The position numbers and the translations under genes were made by a program. A stretch of DNA of 45,017 bases from Candidatus Aegiribacteria sp. (GTDB taxonomy: Bacteria; Fermentibacterota; Fermentibacteria; Fermentibacterales; JCC-6): contig JAIOQY010000073.1 of assembly GCA_021108435.1 (NCBI GenBank), positions 1 through 45,017 of the forward strand, read 5' to 3'. Positions 16,534 through 25,277 of this stretch are shown piece after piece. The notes below the pieces were generated by a model. The model saw nothing but the letters and a program-made list of their open reading frames with translations. It was not told where the DNA came from and ran no database searches. Numbering within the stretch: the first letter of the stretch is position 1; each line of letters begins with the position of its first letter.

Positions 16534-17486
16534 CAGGAAGGCAACGTCTTCTCTGGCTTAGCAGAGCTGTATTACTGGTGCTGATTGTACTGGCAATACT
16601 TCTAATCCTCAAGTATGGAAGCGAATGGCTTTCTGAAATAGCTCAACTGAACTGGGAACCTGACCCTATTCTTGTTGCTCTTTCAGCTCTTCTTCTTTTC
16701 ATTTCTCTCTGGTTGACACCTTTCGCGTGGATATGGATATCAAGAAAACTCGGATCTACTTCCAGCTCGAGCGAACTCAGAGGTATATGGTTCGCGAGCC
16801 ATCTTGGTAGATATGTTCCGGGGAAGATCTGGCTTTTCGTCGGCAGAGCTGGTTATCTGAAATCAAACGGGGTCAGCACATTGAATTCTGCTCTGGCTCC
16901 AGTGTATGAGTTAATGCACACAGCTGCCGCAGTTGGCGTTATCACCATTTCTGCTGCATTGTTGTTTCCAGAATTTCTTAACTCAGATATTCTAAGAATA
17001 ACGGCAGTTGTAGCTGGTATATGCATGCTGGTTCTACCGTTGCTTCATCCCATACAGAAGTATGTTTATCGACTCAGGGAGAAGAGAAGCGGTAATGCTG
17101 TCGGCTCTGGAAGAACGAATCGTATAACTTTTCTTCCATTGAGTCTTTCAATGAAGATGATCAGCCTTTTCTCTGCTGTCTTTATTATCAGAGGGCTTTC
17201 CCTATTCATTCTTCTTGCGGCTCTCGGAATATCCAGCAAAGGGATTTTGGCTTGCATAACTGCAACCCCGCTATCCTGGCTGGCCGGGTATATTGTTTTC
17301 CTCGTACCTGGTGGCATTGGCGTAAGAGAAGCCGTAATCGTTTCAATGATAGCGGGTCCGAGTGAGACTGGTCCCGTGCTTGCAGCTGTACTGGGTCAGA
17401 GATTACTGCTTGCTGCAATAGAAGTGATCTTAGCCGTAATCAGCGCGAAATCAATTTCGTTTCTCCGAAAGGAAGGAAAGGGATAA
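16530..17486 (+). CDS. LPG-synthase-type (UPF0104) multi-pass membrane protein
   Basis: A 318-residue membrane protein with about eight helices. The family marks are WFASHLGRYVPGKIWLFVGR near residue 90-110 and FLVPGGIGVREAVIVSMIAG near residue 250-270, ending in PVLAAVLGQRLLLAAIEVIL. These are the conserved loops of the lysylphosphatidylglycerol synthase transmembrane domain family (MprF N-terminal domain, AglD). Members move or modify lipid-linked molecules; the MprF domain is a flippase. The ATG overlaps the epimerase stop (ATGA), so the two are coupled. A homologous domain occurs in the radical SAM fusion 4 kb downstream and a decayed 3' end of a third copy lies at 18524. Confidence 0.87.
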   Translation: MTGRQRLLWLSRAVLLVLIVLAILLILKYGSEWLSEIAQLNWEPDPILVALSALLLFISLWLTPFAWIWISRKLGSTSSSSELRGIWFASHLGRYVPGKIWLFVGRAGYLKSNGVSTLNSALAPVYELMHTAAAVGVITISAALLFPEFLNSDILRITAVVAGICMLVLPLLHPIQKYVYRLREKRSGNAVGSGRTNRITFLPLSLSMKMISLFSAVFIIRGLSLFILLAALGISSKGILACITATPLSWLAGYIVFLVPGGIGVREAVIVSMIAGPSETGPVLAAVLGQRLLLAAIEVILAVISAKSISFLRKEGKG

Positions 17487-17672
17487 GGAAACACCCGATC
17501 TGGCAGAGGTGTATACTTCCGGACGCGGTTTCTGGCTGTATCATCAATTCAAGTTGAAATCGGAGAAATAGCTATGCTGAGAACTGTCCTGGTATTGTGA
17601 AAAATCCAGTTTCCTTTTATTTTCACTTGCATTTAGTGATTAGAAGAATAATAAACTTTAAGGAACTTTGTG
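17487..17672. other. Gap with a short protein-like remnant
   Basis: One frame stays open from inside the end of the membrane-protein gene to a stop at about 17571. Its last residues, EVYTSGRGFWLYHQF then KLKSEK, look like the natural end of a protein. No start or ribosome site belongs to it. It may be the tail of a lost gene that once followed the LPG-type gene. Downstream the gap is AT-rich and probably holds the methyltransferase promoter. Confidence 0.3.
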
Positions 17673-18419
17673 ATGAAAGATAATCCTCAAAAGGTATCTC
17701 TTAGTGAGAAGGAACTTGCTTTCTTTGATCAACGGGCAAAGTTATATGATAAGATGATTATAAGCACTTCGCCTGTAGGTATGGATCGTATAAAACGCCG
17801 GGCTCGGTCGATTACTCAGGGTGCTGAACTGAAAGAGGGGATGACTGTTTTAGAACTCGGTTGCGGCACTGGAGAATACACGAAAGAATTTGCCGAAGAA
17901 AAAGTGCAGTTGGTTTCCCTGGACATTTCACCGGAGATGGTAAAAGTAGCCAGATCCAAGACGGGGAACAGCGTGAAATATATCGTCAGCAACGCTGAAC
18001 AGCTCCCTTTTAAAGACGGTGTTTTTGACTCCGTTCTGGGCAACGCTATTCTCCACCATTTTCCTGATTTAAGTACAGCCTTGCTGGAAGTAGGGCGTAT
18101 TAAGACGCAACGGGCAAGAATTGTATTCAGGGAACCAAATTTGTATAATCCCGGTAAATTTTTCGCGTTCGGTATCCCGATACTGCGGTTATTCAGGAAA
18201 AACCGCTGGTCGCCGTCAGAGAAAGTATTTTCCCGTTCGTTCATCAAGAAATTACTTGAGAAGACCGGATACTCCGTGGTGGATATTGAATATGCCGGAT
18301 TGGTGGGTTCCAGATGCCCGACGTCGATTAGCAACTTCTTGTACCGGGTAGAGAGATGGGTCTCTAAAATACCTGTTTTGAACGCGCTTATGGGTTCCAT
18401 GATTATCCAGGCTAAATAG
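17673..18419 (+). CDS. Class I SAM-dependent methyltransferase (Methyltransf_11 type)
   Basis: A 248-residue methyltransferase with the SAM loop TVLELGCGTGEYTKEF, the acidic strand LVSLDISPEMVKVAR, and SNAEQLPFKDGVFDSVLGNA then ILHHFPD as motif II/III. The C-terminal part ends in a hydrophobic MGSMIIQAK. Start is the ATG at 17673 with AAGGAA seven bases upstream; a GTG one codon earlier is in frame. It is flanked on both sides by what look like fragments of other genes and sits between two LPG-type sequences, so it may have been inserted into the locus. The acceptor is unknown; sugar or lipid methylation is the likely theme. Confidence 0.88.
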   Translation: MKDNPQKVSLSEKELAFFDQRAKLYDKMIISTSPVGMDRIKRRARSITQGAELKEGMTVLELGCGTGEYTKEFAEEKVQLVSLDISPEMVKVARSKTGNSVKYIVSNAEQLPFKDGVFDSVLGNAILHHFPDLSTALLEVGRIKTQRARIVFREPNLYNPGKFFAFGIPILRLFRKNRWSPSEKVFSRSFIKKLLEKTGYSVVDIEYAGLVGSRCPTSISNFLYRVERWVSKIPVLNALMGSMIIQAK

Positions 18420-18523
18420 TACTGAATCAATCAACTCATTTCAGAACATTGCGCCTTTCTGCTTCTCGACTCATTTTCCGAAATGAATCTACATTGAAAT
18501 ACAAGGTTTATAGCAGTCGATGA

Positions 18524-18640
18524 ATTACCTCAGGGCTAGGAGGCTATGAACCGGACCCTGTTCTTGCGGTTATAGCCGGACAGCGTTTGATATCATCTAT
18601 TATTGAAGTATCTTTTGTCTTTGCATCCACAGGAAAATAG
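18524..18640 (+). pseudogene. Decayed 3' end of an LPG-synthase-type membrane protein gene
   Basis: This frame reads GGYEPDPVLAVIAGQRLISS then IIEVSFVFASTGK and a stop. The same order of residues ends the intact LPG-type protein at 16530 (PVLAAVLGQRLL..AIEVIL) and resembles ALGQRVMLIIIEG in the fusion protein. A stop lies in frame at 18521 and no start is available, so only the last 38 or so codons survive. It is a leftover of a third copy, ending 27 bases before the YfhO-like gene. Confidence 0.6.
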
Positions 18641-18667
18641 ATAATTCTCCGGAGAGGGGAAACGATT

Positions 18668-20998
18668 TTGATTTCATTTCCGAAAAGAACAGGATATCTG
18701 CTTTTTCTAATTCCTGCAGTACTAATAACCTATTCAACTGTCTTTACATCAGGAAAACTGCCTGGCGGGGAACTCAGCGATACGGTAACTCAGGGATATC
18801 CCTTCTTTACATACACAGCTGAATCTCTTCAGAATGGCAGTCTCCCACACTGGAATCCTTACATATTCTGTGGTATTCCATTCTACTCTTCATTTTCTGC
18901 CCCTGTTTTCTATCCCGTTCGCGGTTTGCTTCTGCTGATCACAGGTTTAGAAGGTATGGTACGTTTTCTCTTTCCCATTCAGATGCTTCTTGGAGGAATA
19001 TTCGCATGGCTCTTTCTCGGGTCCATCGGAGTAAGCAGGTGGGGCAGAATAGCCGGTTCTATTGCTTTTGCCGCAACAGCCTGGTCAAATACACTGGTCT
19101 ATGCTGGACATGGCAGCAAGATAGTTTGCTGGAGTTTTCTACCTCTGCTTCTGTACGCATGTGAAGGGTGGATGCAGACAAGAAGAGGAAAATACATAGC
19201 AATTGGCGGTATAGCACTAGGTATGCAAACCCTCGCCAGCCATCCACAGATGGTTCTATACTCAGTTGGGGCCTCTCTAATCTGGTTCGGCTTCCGGGCT
19301 TTCTCCAGAAAGGGATCTATTGGCAAGAACCTTGGCAGTGCAACTATTGGAATAACGGTTATCGTACTTCTTGCAGTAGCGATTGGAGCCGTTCAGCTGC
19401 TGCCGGGATATAATTATTCAGAGTATTCCTCAAGGGGTGATAATCTATCTTTCGATCAGGCGTCAAGCTATTCTCTCCCTCCTGAAGAAACACTGACAAT
19501 GCTGTTCCCGCATCTTTTCGGTTACAGGCACGGATTTCCTGACAGTACGTTTTCTGGTGTTCCCCTCTATTTTGGCAGACTCGGACTGAGATTAAGCAGT
19601 GAGTTCACAGGTGTTCTAGTCTTTTTGCTGGCACTTGCCGCATTTCTGGGCTTTTCAAAAAAATACAGATGGCCTCTGCTGGCTGTCATGGTGACAGGAC
19701 TTCTCATATCATGGGGCGGTTATACCCCGTTCTTCGGAGTACTCTACAAGATAGTACCGTTCTTCCGTAAGCTTAGAGCTCCGCATATGGCCGCATTCCT
19801 TACGACTTCTGCTATAGCACTTGCTGCTGGCCCCGGTTTTGATTCGATTTTCTGTAACGATAGTTTTCCCAGAAAGAAGTTCCTTATCGGGATTTCCGTT
19901 TTTGCAGGCATATGCGTATTAATTTTCCTCCTCGCTGATTCTGTACTGCCCGGTCTGCAATCCGGCTGGTGGTCCAGAATGCAAAACCCCCTGGCTTCAG
20001 GATACGCTTCCGTAGTACATAGAAGAGTTGATATTGCTTCACCGGATTTTCTGAAAGCCGCTGCTGCCGCTCTGATTCTGGCAGGTTTAATCTATTTCAG
20101 AAATAGAATCAAAATGGGGCTGTTGATCCCGGGTTCTGTCCTTACGGTTCTGATTGCTGTTGAAATAATACCGGTGGACAAAGATTTCCAGTTCTACCTG
20201 GATGAAACAAGTGTTGACGAACTTTTCGAAGACTACAGCGATTTGTCCGCACTGACAGAATCCGGGCGACTTCTCATTGGTGGAAACAAGTTTATTCCCT
20301 ACCATATCAGATCGGTAGGTGGCTATCATGCGGCAAAAACCGCTATTGCGGAAGACCTCCAGAGTATTATTTCAACAGCCGGGGTCACAGCAGCCAGGCA
20401 GACTGCTTTCACTGTTCTTCAGACACAGGATAGTTACTTCACATATCCGCAGTTCAGAAATTATCTAATCGAACAGGCCTCGTCTTCCAATCCATCCTAT
20501 GTCGATACACTCGAAGCCTTGCTTCCTGAAGAACATCTTCCAAGGGTATGGTTTGCTGAATCCTGGGTAGTGCTATCGGAGAATCAGTGTCTGAATCTTC
20601 TAACGAGCGGCATCGATCCGCAAAAGATTACGATACTGTACGAAAGTTCTGAACTGCCCGAAATGCTTAATACAATAGAAGCGGAAGCAACAATAGTACT
20701 TGATGAACCCCAACAGGTTACTATTCGAACTGATAACCCGGAGGATGGTCTTCTTGTCCTTGCCGATACATGGTACCCGAGGTGGCGTGTATTCATAGAT
20801 GGAGAACCAGCTTCAATGATGCAGGCAAATCACTGGCAGCGGGGAGTTGTTGTACCTTCCGGACTGCATGAAGTAGAATTCAGGTTTGATTCATCCGATG
20901 TTACCACCGGTCTTATCATATCAATTGCGGGATTGATATGTTCCATTCTCCTTATTGTATCTGATCTAATAATTAGAAGGAAACGGAAATCGGCTTAA
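18668..20998 (+). CDS. YfhO-like GT-C membrane glycosyltransferase
   Basis: A 776-residue multi-pass protein of the YfhO family. Early residues carry SDTVTQGYPFFTYTAESLQN and LPHWNPYIFCGIPFYSSF, the acidic first periplasmic loop typical of GT-C enzymes. About a dozen helices follow, then a soluble C-terminal beta domain with DTWYPRWRVFIDGEPASMMQ and GLHEVEFRF, and a last helix with a basic tail. In Bacillus, YfhO uses the polyprenyl-phosphate sugar made by CsbB to glycosylate teichoic acid; here the acceptor is unknown. The start is a TTG at 18668 with GGAGAGGGG eight bases upstream. Its stop overlaps the next ATG by one base (TAATG), which couples it to the fusion gene. Confidence 0.87.
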   Translation: MISFPKRTGYLLFLIPAVLITYSTVFTSGKLPGGELSDTVTQGYPFFTYTAESLQNGSLPHWNPYIFCGIPFYSSFSAPVFYPVRGLLLLITGLEGMVRFLFPIQMLLGGIFAWLFLGSIGVSRWGRIAGSIAFAATAWSNTLVYAGHGSKIVCWSFLPLLLYACEGWMQTRRGKYIAIGGIALGMQTLASHPQMVLYSVGASLIWFGFRAFSRKGSIGKNLGSATIGITVIVLLAVAIGAVQLLPGYNYSEYSSRGDNLSFDQASSYSLPPEETLTMLFPHLFGYRHGFPDSTFSGVPLYFGRLGLRLSSEFTGVLVFLLALAAFLGFSKKYRWPLLAVMVTGLLISWGGYTPFFGVLYKIVPFFRKLRAPHMAAFLTTSAIALAAGPGFDSIFCNDSFPRKKFLIGISVFAGICVLIFLLADSVLPGLQSGWWSRMQNPLASGYASVVHRRVDIASPDFLKAAAAALILAGLIYFRNRIKMGLLIPGSVLTVLIAVEIIPVDKDFQFYLDETSVDELFEDYSDLSALTESGRLLIGGNKFIPYHIRSVGGYHAAKTAIAEDLQSIISTAGVTAARQTAFTVLQTQDSYFTYPQFRNYLIEQASSSNPSYVDTLEALLPEEHLPRVWFAESWVVLSENQCLNLLTSGIDPQKITILYESSELPEMLNTIEAEATIVLDEPQQVTIRTDNPEDGLLVLADTWYPRWRVFIDGEPASMMQANHWQRGVVVPSGLHEVEFRFDSSDVTTGLIISIAGLICSILLIVSDLIIRRKRKSA

Positions 20999-23100
20999 TG
21001 ATCAAGGATCGCAAAAAATTGTTCCACCTGCTGTCCACCTGGGGTGGAGTACTCCTGCTTATTATCGCCATTCTCTATTTCGCTCTGGAACTCTGGCCCA
21101 AGTGGGAACCCGGACTGATCAGCTTCTGGGAAAACTCCAGGGACAGTGCAAGCCTTCCAATGATAGGTCTCTCTTTCATCTCGCTGCTACTGGGATACTA
21201 TTTTGCACCTGCGCCATGGAGAAAGATCCTGGAAGCCCTGAAAATTCCAAAGATTGATAAAGGCGAAGTCAGGCGTAACTGGTACACAACTCAGATGGGG
21301 CAGTACGTTCCAGGCAAACTCTGGATGATTGTCGGAAGGATTGCCTTCCTGAAAGCAAACGGGACAGGTCCAGTCAAAGCTATAACAGCCTTTATTCTCG
21401 AAAACCTCTACATGATGGTCACACTGACTATTATGGCCTTGATAGGCCTTCCGTTTCTGGGTCTTGCGAATGTACCTCTTCCTGTAGTAATCGCTCTGTG
21501 GATCTCAGCAGGTCTTGGAGTTGTAATGCTCTTCGCACCGAAAATACAGAGAGTGCTTACTCATAAGCTGAGTCACAGACTGGGAGCAGATATTGATGAT
21601 CTTCCTCATATCTCTCACAGGCACCAGGCTGCATTCATAGGTTACAATCTACTTTCATGGAGCCTCCGGAGCATGGCTCTGTATTTCTGGTTCAGGGGAT
21701 TCGGAGTTCAATCTGATCCACCATTCGCAATGATAGCAATCTGTCTTCTTGCAGGTCCTGTATCCTGGTTTATCGCGCTCATAATGGTTTTCATACCGGG
21801 CGGAATAGGAATAAGGGAAGGTGTTCAGGGCATTCTTCTTTCAGGTTTCGTACACGGTGGAGTCGAAGTTGCTACAGTCATCGCGCTTGGTCAAAGGGTC
21901 ATGCTTATAATTATCGAAGGGTTATATGCTCTTCAGGCAATTGTTTATGGAGCAATGAGAAAAAGATTCACGACAAAAATGAATCATATAGAGCAAGTTT
22001 TTCATCTTGCGGGCAGCTTATTCAAAGGTGCTCTTGCGATGCGAGGACTCTCTCCTCCACCTCAGCCGATCAACGTAACATTCTCTGTTACACGTCGCTG
22101 TCAATCAAGGTGCAAAACATGTTACATATGGAAGCATAACCCCGGTGATGATCTTGATCTTAATACGATTGAAAGACTTTTCAGGTCTATTGGATGGACT
22201 TATTTCTTTAATATCTCCGGTGGGGAGCCGTATCTTAGAGACGATCTACCGGAAATAGTAAGACTGGCATGCAGATTCATGAAACCTGCAATAGTGCATA
22301 TTCCAACAAACGCTCTTGCTCCTGAGCGAATTGAAAGAATAACACTGGAGATACTCAACGCAATTAAGCAGGAAGCACCGGGAACTGTTCTAACTGTAAA
22401 ACCCTCCTTTGATGGAGTAGGAGCTTTGCATGATGAGATCCGAGGCGTACCGGGTAACTTCGAGAAGCTTCTGGATACTATCGAAAGACTGAATAAACTC
22501 AGAGAACAGTATAAGTATCTTCATATTGGAGTTGGAACAGTGATCTCCCGGTTTAATGCTTCTCATCTCAAAGAAATAATCGTATACGCAAGAGGACTTG
22601 GTGTTGATACATACATCAATGAAATAGCAGAGGAACGCGAAGAATTTTTCAATCTGGGGTCAGGAATAACACCGGAAAGCCACAGCTATGATCAACTGAT
22701 GGAAACATTCAAGGAATCAGTCAGAGGAAAAATGAAGGATATGAAAATACTTCCTCGAATTACTACTGCCATGAGGATTGTTTACTACGATCTTGCGGTG
22801 AAGATCCTTGACAGCAATAAACAGGAGATACCATGCAATGCAGGTATACTGAATGTAAACATCAATTCTGATGGCGCCGTATGGCCCTGTGCCGTGCTGG
22901 CTTATAAGGCAGAAATGGGTATAGTCAGTCAGGACAATGATTTCCAGTATATCTGGAGATCAAAGAAAGCAAAAAATATCAGAAAATCAATCAGAAGAGG
23001 GGAATGTGCCTGTCCACTTGCGAATCAAGCTTACTCCAACATCCTCCTCCATCCTCCCAGCCTTCTAAGAGCTCTCTGGATCGCATTCCGAGGCAAATAG
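20998..23100 (+). CDS. Fusion of LPG-synthase-type membrane domain and radical SAM/twitch domain
   Basis: A single 700-residue open frame with two halves. Residues 1 to about 325 are an eight-helix LPG-synthase-type domain (GQYVPGKLWMIVGRIAFL, FIPGGIGIREGVQGILLSGF). Residues about 355-700 are a radical SAM enzyme: VTRRCQSRCKTCYIW with Cys368, Cys372, Cys375 for the 4Fe-4S cluster, and NISGGEPYLRDD with the GGE motif at 408-410. A C-terminal set of four Cys (613, 631, 670, 672, the last two as CAC) resembles the SPASM/twitch auxiliary cluster. The ATG overlaps the YfhO stop. A lipid-side radical chemistry coupled to transport is suggested by the fusion, but the substrate is unknown. The RAYT element begins one base after the stop codon. 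Confidence 0.88.
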   Translation: MIKDRKKLFHLLSTWGGVLLLIIAILYFALELWPKWEPGLISFWENSRDSASLPMIGLSFISLLLGYYFAPAPWRKILEALKIPKIDKGEVRRNWYTTQMGQYVPGKLWMIVGRIAFLKANGTGPVKAITAFILENLYMMVTLTIMALIGLPFLGLANVPLPVVIALWISAGLGVVMLFAPKIQRVLTHKLSHRLGADIDDLPHISHRHQAAFIGYNLLSWSLRSMALYFWFRGFGVQSDPPFAMIAICLLAGPVSWFIALIMVFIPGGIGIREGVQGILLSGFVHGGVEVATVIALGQRVMLIIIEGLYALQAIVYGAMRKRFTTKMNHIEQVFHLAGSLFKGALAMRGLSPPPQPINVTFSVTRRCQSRCKTCYIWKHNPGDDLDLNTIERLFRSIGWTYFFNISGGEPYLRDDLPEIVRLACRFMKPAIVHIPTNALAPERIERITLEILNAIKQEAPGTVLTVKPSFDGVGALHDEIRGVPGNFEKLLDTIERLNKLREQYKYLHIGVGTVISRFNASHLKEIIVYARGLGVDTYINEIAEEREEFFNLGSGITPESHSYDQLMETFKESVRGKMKDMKILPRITTAMRIVYYDLAVKILDSNKQEIPCNAGILNVNINSDGAVWPCAVLAYKAEMGIVSQDNDFQYIWRSKKAKNIRKSIRRGECACPLANQAYSNILLHPPSLLRALWIAFRGK

Positions 23101-23101
23101 C

Positions 23102-24260
23102 AGGGTCGGACATAACATCGTACACTTATGAAATCAGTTGTTCTATAATAAATGGGCGTTCTCTCTGTAATTCTGCCCCTCTCTGGACTGCTTTCGCAGC
23201 ACCAGACCTACTAATAGCGAGTAATCTTGAAATATCTCTATAACTGAGACCATACTTCTGCGAACATATCCATGCTATCGCTCCACGGGCTTCTGCAAGC
23301 TCAGTGCTGCGGCTATTCCCGCAGATCACACTGCGGCATAATCCCATCGTTACTTCCATTTGATTAAATAATCGTTCAATCTTCCTGTGTATATTTTCTC
23401 TGTCCCTGATATCCAGTGATCTGGAATCATTTAACTTACTTAGAACTCTTTTTGCGAATTCCTTATCTCCCAGAACTCTGCAGATACCAGTCCAGTGAGA
23501 AGTTCCAGTTCTCTGATCTGAACTCGTAATTCCATTTGTACCTAAAGTATAACTTCCACAAACCATTTCGCTGGAGGGTAAATCACTTATATTATTCATT
23601 AGAGATGTCTGATAATTCTTTATTGCACAGAGTTCAGTATCACCGAAATTCTCTAATACTGAATCCCTTTTCATCCATCTGCACTCCGTCTTTCCGATAA
23701 GACACGGATGTCCGGACCATTTATATATGTCTAGCTCTTCTAGCGAATTAGCAAGATTAGCCTTTAAAGGATTAAGATGAATGTAGTTAATGAGTTTCAG
23801 AAAATAGTTTTCCTCTTGTACGAGAATTGATTTGAATCGACCCTGAAACACATGTCCAGTTCTGTCATGGCGTCTGTTATATGAAACAGCAAATCCGGTA
23901 AGTAACCGGTGCATCAGGAGACTTATAGGTTCTGGCCCGGTTCGAATAAGAAGATGAAAATGATTAGGCATTATCACCCACGCATATACGGAAAACTTCA
24001 ATTCAATAACAAGTTGTTCCAGCCTGCTTCTAAGATGTTCGTACTCAAATACGTTTGAGAAAAGAGTTCTACCGTCTATCCCCCGTGCCATCACATGGTG
24101 CAGAGCATTTTCCCAGTCTGGGCGCGTGATTCTAGCCATAGTACCTATAGCTTACTCATGAATTCATTTAATTTCAAGGTCTGAATTATGATACAAGAAC
24201 TATTGTCAGTTTATTATGAGATTATTTGTATCACAAGTGTACGTTGTTATGTCCGACCCT
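23102..24260. mobile_element. RAYT (Y1 transposase) element with 31-bp inverted ends
   Basis: The left end (23102-23132, beginning AGGGTCGGACATAACA) matches the reverse complement of the right end (24230-24260) at 28 of 31 positions. Between them lies one transposase gene. The left end sits one base after the stop of the radical SAM fusion gene, and the right end runs into the tsaC-like gene and supplies its stop codon. Y1 transposases normally use hairpins rather than terminal repeats, so the inverted ends are best read as a pair of oppositely oriented REP sequences. A near-identical copy of the right end occurs at 35671-35701. Confidence 0.75.
23126..24139 (-). CDS. REP-associated tyrosine transposase (RAYT, Y1 HUH type)
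   Basis: A 337-residue HUH transposase. It has ALHHVMARGIDGRTLF, the HUH motif VIMPNHFHLLIRT, HVFQGRFKSILVQEENYFL, and NYIHLNPLKANLA with the catalytic Tyr. This is the pattern of RAYT/IS200-like enzymes, which cut and join single-stranded DNA at hairpins. A C-terminal region (GAIAWICSQKYGLSYRDISR followed by LLAISRSGAAKAVQRG) is a helix-turn-helix like that of DnaA and adds length beyond the minimal enzyme. The stop codon lies inside the left inverted end. All key residues are intact, so the enzyme could be active. The ATG at 24139 has only a weak AGG upstream. Confidence 0.9.
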   Translation of the reverse strand: MARITRPDWENALHHVMARGIDGRTLFSNVFEYEHLRSRLEQLVIELKFSVYAWVIMPNHFHLLIRTGPEPISLLMHRLLTGFAVSYNRRHDRTGHVFQGRFKSILVQEENYFLKLINYIHLNPLKANLANSLEELDIYKWSGHPCLIGKTECRWMKRDSVLENFGDTELCAIKNYQTSLMNNISDLPSSEMVCGSYTLGTNGITSSDQRTGTSHWTGICRVLGDKEFAKRVLSKLNDSRSLDIRDRENIHRKIERLFNQMEVTMGLCRSVICGNSRSTELAEARGAIAWICSQKYGLSYRDISRLLAISRSGAAKAVQRGAELQRERPFIIEQLIS

Positions 24261-24837
24261 GGCTGCTCCGGAGGAGACGGAGGATCGTCGATGGAGAGGA
24301 CGGTGGCATAGTACCGGCATCGAGAATGATATCCACACCATCCAGTATAGATTCAGGAATTTCAGCCAGACTCAGGGTAGGTTTCATTCCAGACAGATTG
24401 GCGCTGGTTGAGACCAGCGGGACACCGCAGCGTTTCAGGAGTTGTCCGCTCAGGGGATCGGCGGGATGACGAAGTGCCACGGTATTATCCTCTCCCCTTA
24501 CCCATTCAGGACACCTGTTCCCTGCCGGAAGCACAAATGTCAATCTGCCGGGCCAGCGCTGTAAAAGAATTTCACGCACTTCGGGATCAATTCCATCTGT
24601 AAGGGATTCCACCATGGAAATGCCATCTACGATGAGTATGAATGGTCTCTGCTCTTTGTAACCTTTTAAATTTGATAGTCTATCGACTGATTCCTTATCG
24701 TCAGCTCGGCAAAGAAGACCGTAGACAGTGTCCGAGGGGTATAGAACGATCCCACCACCGAGAATACATGAAGAGACCTGCTCAATAATTTCCAAAGCAG
24801 GTTTATCAGTATTTATCCGAATGTGTGCAGTTCTCAC
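24247..24837 (-). CDS. Sua5/YciO/YrdC-type threonylcarbamoyl-AMP synthase
   Basis: A 196-residue YrdC-domain protein. It has [20 protein letters not shown], the [13 protein letters not shown] segment (the K-x-R-x3-P pocket) and [12 protein letters not shown], the marks of enzymes that make threonylcarbamoyl-AMP from threonine, bicarbonate and ATP for the t6A37 modification of tRNA. It lacks the C-terminal Sua5 domain, so it is of the TsaC/YciO size. The GTG start at 24837 overlaps the purE stop (GTGA). The last few residues (GRT) and the TAA come from the right end of the RAYT element, so the natural C-terminus was replaced at insertion. TsaC and YciO cannot be separated with certainty here. 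Confidence 0.9.
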   Translation of the reverse strand: MRTAHIRINTDKPALEIIEQVSSCILGGGIVLYPSDTVYGLLCRADDKESVDRLSNLKGYKEQRPFILIVDGISMVESLTDGIDPEVREILLQRWPGRLTFVLPAGNRCPEWVRGEDNTVALRHPADPLSGQLLKRCGVPLVSTSANLSGMKPTLSLAEIPESILDGVDIILDAGTMPPSSPSTILRLLRSSQGRT

Positions 24838-25277
24838 CAGCCCCGCAATTCTCTCAGTTTGACTGCAACGTTTTCGTCTTCCAGAGCAATAATCTGAGCC
24901 GCGAGATAGGCCGCGTTTCTGGCTCCGTGCGAACCGATTGCAACCGTTGCCACCGGAATACCTTTGGGCATCTGAACAGTTGAAAGAAGTGAATCCATTC
25001 CGTTGAGTGGTCCCGCTGCAAGAGGTACGCCAATCACCGGAAGTATGGTGTGTGCCGCTACCGCTCCAGCCAGATGCGCGGCAAGCCCTGCTCCGGCAAT
25101 CAGAACCTTCAAACCTCTTTCTGAAGCGGCCGAAGAGTACTCTTTGACTTTTTCCGGTGTTCTGTGAGCTGACATGACATTAACTTCGAATGGAATATTG
25201 AGTTCCTTCAGTATATCTGAAGTATATTTCATTACTTCTCTATCGCTTTCGCTACCCATTAGAATTCCAACAAGCAT
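24834..25277 (-). CDS. purE: N5-carboxyaminoimidazole ribonucleotide mutase
   Basis: A 147-residue class I Pur[14 protein letters not shown] is the phosphate loop, [11 protein letters not shown] carries the catalytic His, [16 protein letters not shown] is the second conserved block, and [16 protein letters not shown] with GARNAA closes the site. It rearranges N5-CAIR to CAIR in purine synthesis as an octamer in the cytoplasm. Length is normal. It overlaps purD by one base and the tsaC-like gene by four, so all three are translated together. No purK is in the window. Confidence 0.96.
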   Translation of the reverse strand: MLVGILMGSESDREVMKYTSDILKELNIPFEVNVMSAHRTPEKVKEYSSAASERGLKVLIAGAGLAAHLAGAVAAHTILPVIGVPLAAGPLNGMDSLLSTVQMPKGIPVATVAIGSHGARNAAYLAAQIIALEDENVAVKLRELRGW

